Shown here: one piece after another, positions 8,851 to 15,728 of the stretch | Layout: each line of letters starts with the position of its first letter | Position numbering within the stretch: position 1 is the first letter of the stretch | Assembly: GCF_019400745.1 (NCBI RefSeq) | Contig: NZ_WJIB01000004.1 | Location: 1 to 64,000, forward strand | Direction of reading: 5' to 3' | DNA: 64,000 nt | Source of the DNA: Cohnella sp. CFH 77786 | Lineage (GTDB): Bacteria > Bacillota > Bacilli > Paenibacillales > Paenibacillaceae | Notes under the pieces: model-generated | The model's input: only the letters and a program-made list of their open reading frames with translations | Databases searched by the model: none | Told to the model about the DNA's origin: nothing | Made by a program: the position numbers and the translations under genes

Positions 8851-8910
8851 TATATCGTAACCCGATATATCCCATGCCGATATAGTATTGCTCGTTATAT
8901 CGGATGTCAA
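8851..8910 (-). promoter_or_regulatory. padR promoter with ATATCG operators
   Basis: On the minus strand TTGACA (8910-8905), a 17-base spacer and TACTAT (8887-8882) form a strong promoter. It is overlaid with inverted CGATAT elements: CCGATATAA...TATATCGG across the core promoter and TATATCGGGTTACGATATA (8870-8852) downstream. This density of half-sites points to PadR autoregulation. Confidence 0.7.
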
Positions 8911-8962
8911 TATCGTTTTGACACAAATATCCATCGATGATGTTTCGTCTTTCGAACAAAAA

Positions 8963-8994
8963 GAAGGCCGGAAGTCCTAAGGACTCTGGCCTTC
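8963..8994 (-). terminator. Intrinsic terminator of the oxidoreductase gene
   Basis: A 14-base imperfect stem (AAGGCCAGAGTCCT / AGGACTTCCGGCCTT on the minus strand) is followed by CTTTTTG. It lies downstream of the minus-strand gene ending at 9101 and upstream of the padR promoter. Confidence 0.75.
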
Positions 8995-9100
8995 TAACCG
9001 TCGTTAGCAGCGGCATGTTCTATTAGGCTCAACTATTTAACACAAAGCTTATTCAGCCTGCAATCGCTAATGCGTGAAGCACCTCAAGAGAAAGTAAAAA

Positions 9101-9781
9101 CTAGCCCTGCGCTCCCATCCTGTGCAGTTGGTCATTTTCAAAAATATGCGTGCCAGGCAAATACATCTGGGCCACGCGAAACATGACGTAAGCAACCGTC
9201 CGGGCCTGAATAGGCTTGTATTTGAACAAGGATCCCCTGAATACAAAAGCGACCAGCTTGCTCAGTCCGATGGCCGCGCGCTCGCCGATTCGAAACTCCT
9301 TACGCTTTCCAAGAAGGAGAGAAGGACGCAGGATGGCAACCGATGGAAGATTCAACGTCCGTATCGCCGCTTCCAACTCGCCCTTCACGCGGCTGTAGAA
9401 CGTTCTGGCGGCAGCATCGGCTCCTATCGCAGTGATGACCAGGAACCGCTGCACGCCCGCGGCTTTGGCTAATCGGGCCGCCATGAAGGGATATTCATAA
9501 TCCACCTTGCGGAAATTCGCTTGCGTTCCCGCCTTCTTGATCGTCGTCCCCAGACAGCAGAACACATCGGTAACGTCCTCGAAGCAATCGGCATGCTCGT
9601 CAAGCTTATCCCAATCGCTCAGAACCACCTGCTTCAACTTCTCCCGCTCCGGAAGAGGTCTCCTGACCAAGATCCGCACCTCTCCGTATGCTTCCGAATG
9701 CAAGAGCTTCTCCAGCAGTTCTTGCCCGATGAGACCAGTTGCCCCCAGCAATATCGCCTTCTTGATTCCGGGTTTATCCAT
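9101..9781 (-). CDS. NAD(P)-binding Rossmann oxidoreductase
   Basis: About 226 residues with an N-terminal dinucleotide-binding motif, AILLGATGLIGQELLEKLL, then DVFCCLGTTIKKAG, VDYEYPFMAARLAKAAGVQRFLVITAIGAD and a YSRVKGELE segment, the layout of atypical SDR/NmrA-like proteins (HTATIP2 or YbjT type). No substrate can be assigned. I start at ATG 9781 behind AAAGGAAG; the frame stays open to 9976 and that extension (MKPVRNVIHAASFER...) overlaps the end of the next gene, so I treat it as read-through rather than coding. Confidence 0.8.
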   Translation of the reverse strand: MDKPGIKKAILLGATGLIGQELLEKLLHSEAYGEVRILVRRPLPEREKLKQVVLSDWDKLDEHADCFEDVTDVFCCLGTTIKKAGTQANFRKVDYEYPFMAARLAKAAGVQRFLVITAIGADAAARTFYSRVKGELEAAIRTLNLPSVAILRPSLLLGKRKEFRIGERAAIGLSKLVAFVFRGSLFKYKPIQARTVAYVMFRVAQMYLPGTHIFENDQLHRMGAQG

Positions 9782-9959
9782 GGCAATCGACTTCCTTTCG
9801 CTTACACACTTAGAGCAGGGCATCTTGGTTTCCGCCTCGTCCCAGGGCACGGAATATCCGGCCCCCCTGGCGCAGAATATCGAGGAGAAAGAGAGCTCGG
9901 CGCCGTAGTTCATGAAGGCCGGCACGAGCATTCTTTCGAAAGACGCCGCATGGATAACG

Positions 9960-11417
9960 TTACGTACCGGTTTCATTAAAGGGCAAACTGTTTAAACGAT
10001 CGATCAGATTCCGCAAGCTTGTTTCGTCTGCGGCATAATGCCTTACATCCACTCCAAGCAATTTGTCGGCCTGATCTCTTGTAAACGTAAAGCTGTATGA
10101 TGCGCCATCACTTTGCCCGGTGCCGTCAACAATCAAACCGGTTATCCTATCGACGTTATCAATCAGGCTTAAGAGAAGAACGGAATTCCTATAAAAAATT
10201 TCACGGCTTATTGCTCCCTCATTTACCGCTTCAGATGCCTTATTCATTATATAATTGATAGTCAATCCATAAGGCTGAGCTTTAGTTTGAAGTGCAATTC
10301 CGTTAACCTTCAAACCAACCGGCTCGGGCATTCCACTGATGAGACCGCCTACTTTGACATGATTACCCACATAAAGGGTTTTGTTCTCCATAAGCTTATC
10401 CATATTATATCCGGAATAGGATCGCGGCGAGGAAGGCGGTGTCAATTGCTGTAAAGGCTTGGGATTGGCTATACATCCCATAACCAAGGCTGCAATTACG
10501 AGCATAGAGCCTGAGACCATCCAAAAAGAAGGCTGACGATATGAGAGTATATTTTTAATTCTTGCCTTAACATGACTCTCTCCAAAGGAAAGCGGGCTGC
10601 CGGTTAATAACCTGCTTCTGCTTACTGATAAAGAAAGCAAAGTTGTTGAGTAACTTCTTTTAATCTGGTCGCCCATCTTGTTGATGACGCGCTCATCGCA
10701 GGACATTTCCATATCTTTACTCATGAGCGCATAAGAAAGCCACATAAGCGGATTAAACCAATGGACGAAAAGTATCATATATGCAAAAGGTTTTATGAGG
10801 TAATCCCGTCTCATGATATGCGTTTGCTCATGCAGTAAAATATGAGGTAACTCGTGCTCGCTCATACCGACCGGAATGTATATTTTCGGCTTTAGAAAAC
10901 CTAAGACAAAGGGCGTGGCAATCTGATCGGTCTCAAAAATATTATCCTTTACGAGGGTCGCCGTCCTGACTTTGTCCTGTATTTTCAAATATGAAATGAC
11001 ACTGTAAAGAAACAGTATGGCTGCTCCCGTTATCCAGATTATACTTCCGATCCATATGATGATTTGCATCAGATTTGCGCTTGACGTCGGTGCAGCAACT
11101 GGGAGAGACGAATTGACCAAACGGCTTATCCCGCGAAATCCAACGTCCACAACAGGGTTTTTTTGCATCCCGATCTCTCGCGGAACAAACTCCATTAAGC
11201 TTGTGCCCGGTTTGGCCAGGGACTGTACGAGTTGAAAAATACTGAAGCCTGAAGTGAAACTAACGGGGATGACCAGTCTGATGGCTACAACCGACCATAG
11301 GATATAGGCAAATATTTTAGGAGCGCGTCTCAAAAGAAATCTCGCAAGGATTACCGCAAGTGCCGCATAGCTTGCCGCAATGCTCATATTGAGGATAATG
11401 AGAAACAAGTTCGTCAT
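9960..11417 (-). CDS. BlaR1/MecR1-like M56 sensor-protease with DUF4825-type tail
   Basis: A 485-residue integral membrane metallopeptidase. Four membrane segments in the first half flank the zinc motif HEQTH (about residue 200), and MSCDERVI further on is the usual M56 third-ligand region. LVMGCIANPKP ends the last membrane segment. The extracellular C-terminus is not a penicillin-binding domain; it resembles the small DUF4825 type. With BlaI it forms a signal-sensing pair: on a cell-surface signal the protease would inactivate BlaI. Its start overlaps the blaI stop by 4 bases. No beta-lactamase is nearby. Confidence 0.88.
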   Translation of the reverse strand: MTNLFLIILNMSIAASYAALAVILARFLLRRAPKIFAYILWSVVAIRLVIPVSFTSGFSIFQLVQSLAKPGTSLMEFVPREIGMQKNPVVDVGFRGISRLVNSSLPVAAPTSSANLMQIIIWIGSIIWITGAAILFLYSVISYLKIQDKVRTATLVKDNIFETDQIATPFVLGFLKPKIYIPVGMSEHELPHILLHEQTHIMRRDYLIKPFAYMILFVHWFNPLMWLSYALMSKDMEMSCDERVINKMGDQIKRSYSTTLLSLSVSRSRLLTGSPLSFGESHVKARIKNILSYRQPSFWMVSGSMLVIAALVMGCIANPKPLQQLTPPSSPRSYSGYNMDKLMENKTLYVGNHVKVGGLISGMPEPVGLKVNGIALQTKAQPYGLTINYIMNKASEAVNEGAISREIFYRNSVLLLSLIDNVDRITGLIVDGTGQSDGASYSFTFTRDQADKLLGVDVRHYAADETSLRNLIDRLNSLPFNETGT

Positions 11418-11773
11418 CTGGCTGCCTCCTCAATAATCCGCTTCAACTCTTCTGCTTCTTCCTCGGACAGTTTCTTGCCAACCAGAAAGGCGGTTAAAAA
11501 CTGGGGCAAAGAACCGTTGAAGGCTTTTTCAACAACCGACTGACTTTCGCATTTCTGTGCATCTGTTTTCTTAACAATTGCCGTGACTGTTGCATTCTCG
11601 TTCTTGAGGATCCCCCGCTCGCATAGTTTCCTTAAAACGGTATAGGTTGTGGATTTCTTCCAGCCCAGCTTTGTCTGGCTTAACTTTACAAGATCTGTAG
11701 AATTAATGGGTTCATGATCCCAAATTAGGCATGCAAATTTGTATTCGGCATCGAACAATTTGTACGTTTCCAT
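11414..11773 (-). CDS. blaI: BlaI/MecI-family repressor
   Basis: A 119-residue winged-helix repressor: LFDAEYKFACLIWDHEPINSTDLVKL, then LGWKKSTTYTVLRKLCERGIL (recognition helix), and a C-terminal dimerisation part ending in EAEELKRIIEEAAR. I start at ATG 11773 because GAGGGAGCGATCCGA precedes it; the longer frame would begin inside the operator. It lies first in the operon with the M56 protease and very likely represses its own promoter through two inverted repeats at 11793 and 11823. Confidence 0.9.
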   Translation of the reverse strand: METYKLFDAEYKFACLIWDHEPINSTDLVKLSQTKLGWKKSTTYTVLRKLCERGILKNENATVTAIVKKTDAQKCESQSVVEKAFNGSLPQFLTAFLVGKKLSEEEAEELKRIIEEAAR

Positions 11774-11792
11774 TCGGATCGCTCCCTCGATA

Positions 11793-11850
11793 GGTTTATC
11801 CAAGTAAACCCAACTAGGGTGAGTTTATCCCAATAAACCTCACTTGTCAA
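11793..11850 (-). promoter_or_regulatory. blaI promoter and paired operators
   Basis: On the minus strand TTGACA (11850-11845), a 17-base spacer and TAAACT (11827-11822) form the promoter. Two inverted repeats overlie it: GGTTTATCCAAGTAAACC (11793-11810) and GTTTATCCCAATAAAC (11823-11838), centre to centre about 29 bases, nearly three helical turns. These are probable BlaI operators, though they differ from the staphylococcal TACA..TGTA type. Confidence 0.75.
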
Positions 11851-11918
11851 TCATCGGAATGCAGTTGTGCCGACGACGCCCCTTCCGGATCAAACTCACC
11901 GTTTAAGCAAAACGCAAA

Positions 11919-11936
11919 GACACCCGATCGGGTGCC
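11919..11936 (-). terminator. Terminator downstream of epoxide hydrolase
   Basis: Minus strand GGCACCCGATCGGGTGTC hairpin followed by TTTGCGTTTT. The T-tract is interrupted, so efficiency may be moderate. Confidence 0.6.
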
Positions 11937-11988
11937 TCTGATCTTGAATATGCGATTCCGATCAATCGGCCCTCTGCAGGCGGCGGAC

Positions 11989-13167
11989 CTACTGGGCATT
12001 CACCTGCCGGAAAAACGTCCGGATATCCGCAATCATCAGATCCGGTGCATCGATGGCCGCAAAGTGAGTGCCGCGCTCGTATTCGCGCCAGTGTACGATG
12101 TTATTGGCCATGTCGCCATAGTATCGGATCGCGACATCGGATTGCTGGAACACCGCGACGCCTACGGGCGTCGGCGAAGGAGCCTTGGGCGCCCAAGCCG
12201 CAGGATCGTGCGCGGCTTCGTAGTACATGCGGGCAGAGGAGTTCGCGGTACCAGTCAGCCAATACAGCATGAGGTTGGTCAGGAAGCGGTCCTTGGCCAC
12301 TGCCTCCGGGGCATCGCCGAAGCCATAGAACAACTCGCACGTCCAGGCGAGCAAGCCGACCGGAGAATCATGCAGTCCATAAGCCAGCGTCTGGGGCCGG
12401 TTGGACTGAATTTTGTTGAAGCCGAACCGCTCCTGCATGAAGTGTCCCAGACGCTGCAGCCGTACCTTCTCCGCATCGGTCAGCTTCGCGAACACCTCGT
12501 CTTCGACCTGACCGAAGGGGACGAAACCTACCGTCGCGGCATTCACGTGAACGCCGGTCACCCGCGGTGCCGCGATGCGGCCGATCTCCGGCGCGATGAT
12601 GGCCCCCATGTCTCCGCCCTGCACGCCATAGCGTTCATAGCCGAGCGCTTCCATCAGTTCGACCAACGCGCCTGCAGCGCGGCCCGGCGTCCAACCCGTT
12701 TCCTTCGTTGGGCCGGACAGTCCGAAGCCGGGCAGGGACGGAATGACGAGGTGATAGGCATCCGACGCGTCGCCTCCGTAGGAAGCGGGGTCGGTCAAGG
12801 GGCCGATCAGATCCAGGAACTCGACCGGCGATCCCGGCCAACCATGAACGAGCAGGAGCGGCGTGGCGTTCGGCTCCGGCGACCGGACGTGGAAGAAGTG
12901 GATATTCGCGCCGCCGATCGAAGCGGTGAATTGAGGCAGCTCGTTCAGCAGGGCCTCCTGCTTACGCCAGTCGAACGCCGTCCGCCAATACTCGGCCATC
13001 TCCTTCACGAAGGAGAGCGGGGCGCCGTAATTCCAGCCGGCTCCCGGCAGCTCGTCGGGCCAGCGGGTCATGCGAAGCCGAAGATTCAGGTCGTCCAGTT
13101 CAGCCTGGGAAGCCTCAATACGGAATGGCCGGATCGTGCTTGCGACGGTCGTTGCGTTCGTTTTCAT
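11989..13167 (-). CDS. Epoxide hydrolase, alpha/beta-hydrolase fold
   Basis: The 392-residue protein has the N-terminal epoxide hydrolase domain (FRIEASQAELDDLNLRLRMTRWPDE) followed by the alpha/beta-hydrolase core. LLLVHGWPGSPVEF carries the oxyanion-hole HGWPG, VQGGDMGAIIAPEIG carries the nucleophilic Asp (about residue 187), and GTHFAAIDAPDLMIADI near the end carries the catalytic His. It hydrolyses epoxides to diols in the cytoplasm; the substrate is unknown. It starts at ATG 13167 with GAGGAG upstream. It is divergent from a WYL regulator across a 150-base gap with a shared operator. Confidence 0.9.
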   Translation of the reverse strand: MKTNATTVASTIRPFRIEASQAELDDLNLRLRMTRWPDELPGAGWNYGAPLSFVKEMAEYWRTAFDWRKQEALLNELPQFTASIGGANIHFFHVRSPEPNATPLLLVHGWPGSPVEFLDLIGPLTDPASYGGDASDAYHLVIPSLPGFGLSGPTKETGWTPGRAAGALVELMEALGYERYGVQGGDMGAIIAPEIGRIAAPRVTGVHVNAATVGFVPFGQVEDEVFAKLTDAEKVRLQRLGHFMQERFGFNKIQSNRPQTLAYGLHDSPVGLLAWTCELFYGFGDAPEAVAKDRFLTNLMLYWLTGTANSSARMYYEAAHDPAAWAPKAPSPTPVGVAVFQQSDVAIRYYGDMANNIVHWREYERGTHFAAIDAPDLMIADIRTFFRQVNAQ

Positions 13168-13222
13168 AATGGAACTCCTCCTTGGATTTAATTGGGCTTA
13201 TGTCCTCATTATATGGGCCCTT

Positions 13223-13244
13223 TTCTGACAACTGTTTGTCAGGA
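13223..13244. promoter_or_regulatory. Palindromic operator between epoxide hydrolase and regulator
   Basis: TTCTGACAACTGTTTGTCAG is a near-perfect dyad (CTGACAA / TTGTCAG) between the divergent genes. On the minus strand TATAAT sits at about 13210, so the dyad overlaps the likely -35 region of the hydrolase gene. It is a good candidate site for the neighbouring WYL regulator. Confidence 0.6.
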
Positions 13245-13318
13245 AGAAAGCGTCCGTCAAAAAAATGAGAAAGAACCGCACTGGAAATGTAGAATATGGA
13301 AGAGGGGGGAGGAATGTC

Positions 13319-14257
13319 TTGAAGGTGGAGAGGCTGCTCGGGATTACGATGATGCTGCTTAGCCGGCGACGGGTAAACGCCCAGACGCTGGCTGACAAAT
13401 TCGAGGTTTCGCACCGGACGATCTACCGGGATCTCGAGACGATTAACGCCGCCGGAATCCCGATCGTCTCCTTTACGGGGAACGACGGGGGCTATGAGAT
13501 TATGGAGCAATTTCGCATAGACAGGCAGATCGTCACGCTGGAGGATCTCCAATCGATATTAACGGCGCTCAAGGGCGTTCAGGCATCGCTGGACGATGAA
13601 GAGATGGACGGCCTGCTGACCAAAATCAAAGCGCTGATCTCCAGATCCGAACAGAATCAACTGGAGGAGTCCGGAGAGACGCTCATCTTCGATACGAATT
13701 TATTGCACGGAGGCGGCATTAAGGACAGAACGATACTCGCGCAGCTTCGGCTGGCATCCAAGAATCGAACCGTTGTTTCCTTTACCTACACGAGCACGGA
13801 GGGGATCGGCGAGCATCGGGAGGTCGAGCCGATCGGGCTGGCCTGGAAAGGATATGCCTGGTATTTGTACGCCTATTGCAGGGGGCGCGGCGACTACCGG
13901 ACATTCCGGCTCTCCAGGCTGAGCGGGCTTCGCGTGCATTTGGAGCATTTCGCAAACCGCGGCGTGCGCATGGAGGAGCTCGACACGCGCTGGGGCAACA
14001 GGGAGACGGGGCCCGCCGTCGAGCTTCTGCTGCTGTTCCGCCCGCGACTGCGCGTTCGCGTGGAGGAGGCCTTCGGCCCAGCCAACGTCGAGGTTCAGGA
14101 GGACGGATCGTTACGGGTCCGAGCCAGTTACCCGGATAATCATTGGATGTACGGGATGATCCTCTCCTATGGGCCTGACGTTCGAGTGCTGGAGCCGGCC
14201 TTCGTCGCGGACAAGATCAAGCGTATGGGTGCACAAATCGCGAGCTTGTACGAATAG
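13319..14257 (+). CDS. HTH/WYL-domain regulator (YafY-like)
   Basis: A regulator of about 312 residues with an N-terminal DeoR-like helix-turn-helix (RVNAQTLADKFEVSHRTIYRDLETINAAGIPI, residues 20-50) and a WYL ligand-binding domain, here VEPIGLAWKGYAWYLYAYCRGRGDYRTFRLSRL. I choose TTG 13319 as start because GGGGGGAGGAATGTC immediately precedes it; an earlier in-frame ATG at 13265 has no ribosome site and lies close to the operator. It probably controls the divergent epoxide hydrolase. The ligand is unknown. Confidence 0.88.
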   Translation: MKVERLLGITMMLLSRRRVNAQTLADKFEVSHRTIYRDLETINAAGIPIVSFTGNDGGYEIMEQFRIDRQIVTLEDLQSILTALKGVQASLDDEEMDGLLTKIKALISRSEQNQLEESGETLIFDTNLLHGGGIKDRTILAQLRLASKNRTVVSFTYTSTEGIGEHREVEPIGLAWKGYAWYLYAYCRGRGDYRTFRLSRLSGLRVHLEHFANRGVRMEELDTRWGNRETGPAVELLLLFRPRLRVRVEEAFGPANVEVQEDGSLRVRASYPDNHWMYGMILSYGPDVRVLEPAFVADKIKRMGAQIASLYE

Positions 14258-14264
14258 GAACAGC

Positions 14265-14394
14265 TCTCTTTCGCGGAATCGGAGGGATGCTGTTTGAGAA
14301 TGGTACGTTGCAGCAGGGAATACGAAATCGCCGCAAGCAGCAGGACGAGACCGTACAACGCCGTTGGCGCAGGCGCTAAGCTGCTCTCTCCCAT
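14265..14394 (-). pseudogene. TMEM175/DUF1211 channel gene remnant
   Basis: A 43-residue stretch reads MGESSLAPAPTALYGLVLLLAAISYSLLQR and continues ILKQHPSDSAKES, resembling the middle of TMEM175-type potassium channels, where a glycine-bounded loop precedes a YG-LLLAA-Y helix. Nothing of the remaining family length is present on either side, so it is a decayed fragment. The match is from memory of the family pattern. Confidence 0.45.
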
Positions 14395-14437
14395 CAAGAT
14401 TCGATCCTCATCTTCGAATTCCCTTTCCAAGCAAACA

Positions 14438-14464
14438 ACCCCTCCGCCAATGAGCCGAAGGGGT
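14438..14464 (-). terminator. Terminator downstream of yidC
   Basis: On the minus strand ACCCCTTCGG...CCGGAGGGGT-type arms (14464-14438) form a hairpin followed by TGTTTGCTTGG. It lies 40 bases after the yidC stop. Confidence 0.6.
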
Positions 14465-14505
14465 CCTGTCCTGTATGCGAAGGCGGTCCAATTTTGTCAC
14501 ATCTT

Positions 14506-15324
14506 CTAATCTGTCAGAACGGCTTCTTGACTTGTTGGCTTCGCGTACATTTTATTCAAAATAACCGTCTGAAAGATGATGAAGATACCCCCGACCGACC
14601 AATACAACGGCAACGCTGCCGGCATTGCAAATGCGAATACTCCCATCATGGCCGGGAACAAGAGCCCGATCATTGCCAGTTGATTATTCGGGTTCTGCTG
14701 ATTTTGCGGCGACATCGTTCGCGACACGCGGAACTGAACATAATAAACGGCCGCGGCAATGATCGGAAGAACGAGGTCCGGCTTTCCCAAACTGAACCAT
14801 AGAAAATCGTGATCCGCGATCTCCGGGGTACGTCGTATCGCATAGTAAAAGGCGAGAGTGATCGGCCACTGAAGAAGCATCGGCAAACATCCCATGTTCA
14901 GCGGGTTGAATCGATGCTTCCGGTAGAGCTCCATCACTTCGAGTTGCTGTCGTTGCTTGGCATCCGCGCTTGTATCGTTCTTATACTTTGCGTTGATGGC
15001 GTTTAACTCCGGTTGGAGAGCGGCCAATTTTTCTCTCATGGCCGTTTGCTTCTTCGTTTGATTCATCATGAGCGGCATGATCGCGATTCGGATGATCAAC
15101 GTCATCAGCACGATCGATAATCCGTAATCTCCATGGAACGCATTGGCGAAAAATTGAATCAGGTACGAAAAAGGGTATACGAAGTAATGGTCGAAGAACC
15201 CGGGCGAAGAGGCATCGATCGGGTTCGATTGGGATGCCGGTGCGCACCCGCATAGCATAAGGACCGCGCTAATTACGATCGTTAGCGGCGCGAACTTCAC
15301 CCGTTTCCGGGACATGTTGGTCAT
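14506..15324 (-). CDS. yidC: Membrane protein insertase YidC/OxaI, lipoprotein type
   Basis: YidC inserts membrane proteins with or without Sec. This 272-residue copy has a lipoprotein signal (VLMLCGCAP, cysteine about residue 27) and five membrane segments, with the family motifs FHGDYGLSIVLMTLIIRIAIMPLMMNQTKKQ (conserved basic residue in the first core segment) and NPLNMGCLPMLLQWPI. It starts at ATG 15324 behind GGGAGG, and that ribosome site is buried in a hairpin with the end of an upstream ORF. The set-up matches B. subtilis mifM-yidC2 (yqjG), where translation is induced when insertion capacity falls. Confidence 0.93.
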   Translation of the reverse strand: MTNMSRKRVKFAPLTIVISAVLMLCGCAPASQSNPIDASSPGFFDHYFVYPFSYLIQFFANAFHGDYGLSIVLMTLIIRIAIMPLMMNQTKKQTAMREKLAALQPELNAINAKYKNDTSADAKQRQQLEVMELYRKHRFNPLNMGCLPMLLQWPITLAFYYAIRRTPEIADHDFLWFSLGKPDLVLPIIAAAVYYVQFRVSRTMSPQNQQNPNNQLAMIGLLFPAMMGVFAFAMPAALPLYWSVGGIFIIFQTVILNKMYAKPTSQEAVLTD

Positions 15325-15330
15325 GGTTAT

Positions 15331-15365
15331 CCTCCCTATTGAATGTATGGGACATCAATAGGAGG
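15331..15365 (-). promoter_or_regulatory. Hairpin masking the yidC ribosome site
   Basis: On the minus strand CCTCCTATTGA (15365-15355), which spans the last codons and stop of the leader ORF, pairs with TCAATAGGGAGG (15342-15331), which contains the yidC ribosome site GGGAGG; one base is bulged. A ribosome held near the end of the leader ORF would cover the first arm and free the second. Confidence 0.8.
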
Positions 15366-15606
15366 AGGGGCAGTCCGCATCGTCATCAGACGATTCTTTA
15401 CGTCTAACCGTCCGGGCAATCCAGCGTTGGATACCGGTAAGGAGGGGCAGAAAAAGGGGGACAAACGAAGATGAACCCGCGGCAACCCTTCCATGGTCCC
15501 ATAGGATTTCTTTTTCACCGGCAAAGGAGGTTGTAAGAATTCCAATGGAACAGACAAGACCTGCGGAGAGCAACAATTGAACGATCAAATCCATCAATTG
15601 GTCCAC
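15355..15606 (-). CDS. MifM-like leader peptide, candidate arrest peptide
   Basis: An 83-residue ORF starts at GTG 15606 behind a perfect AAGGAGGTGA and ends 30 bases before yidC. The N-terminus (LIVQLLLSAGLVCSIGILTTSF) is a single membrane segment. The C-terminus reads IQRWIARTVRRKESSDDDAD; B. subtilis MifM ends in ITTWIRKVFRMNSPVNDEEDAG, sharing the spaced I-x-x-W-I, a basic stretch and a terminal acidic cluster, the elements needed for MifM stalling. By analogy it would be a YidC substrate that stalls the ribosome when insertion fails and so turns on yidC. The function is inferred; the spacing and the hairpin are seen directly. Confidence 0.75.
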   Translation of the reverse strand: MDQLMDLIVQLLLSAGLVCSIGILTTSFAGEKEILWDHGRVAAGSSSFVPLFLPLLTGIQRWIARTVRRKESSDDDADCPSSY

Positions 15607-15728
15607 CTTCGTTCACCTCCTTGTATCCGGCATATCGGTCTAAATTGTCAATATTATACCGCTCGCACATGAACGATATCAAATGATGACGAATATTCTC
15701 CCGAGGACAGCCGCCATGGCTGCGTCGT

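Noticed and set aside
9782..9976. N-terminal extension of the oxidoreductase
   Set aside because: It has no ribosome site and overlaps the end of the M56 gene; the Rossmann fold begins right after ATG 9781 with a good ribosome site.
11932..13191. 419-codon plus-strand ORF
   Set aside because: Antisense to the epoxide hydrolase gene; its protein is Arg/Gly-rich without any domain.
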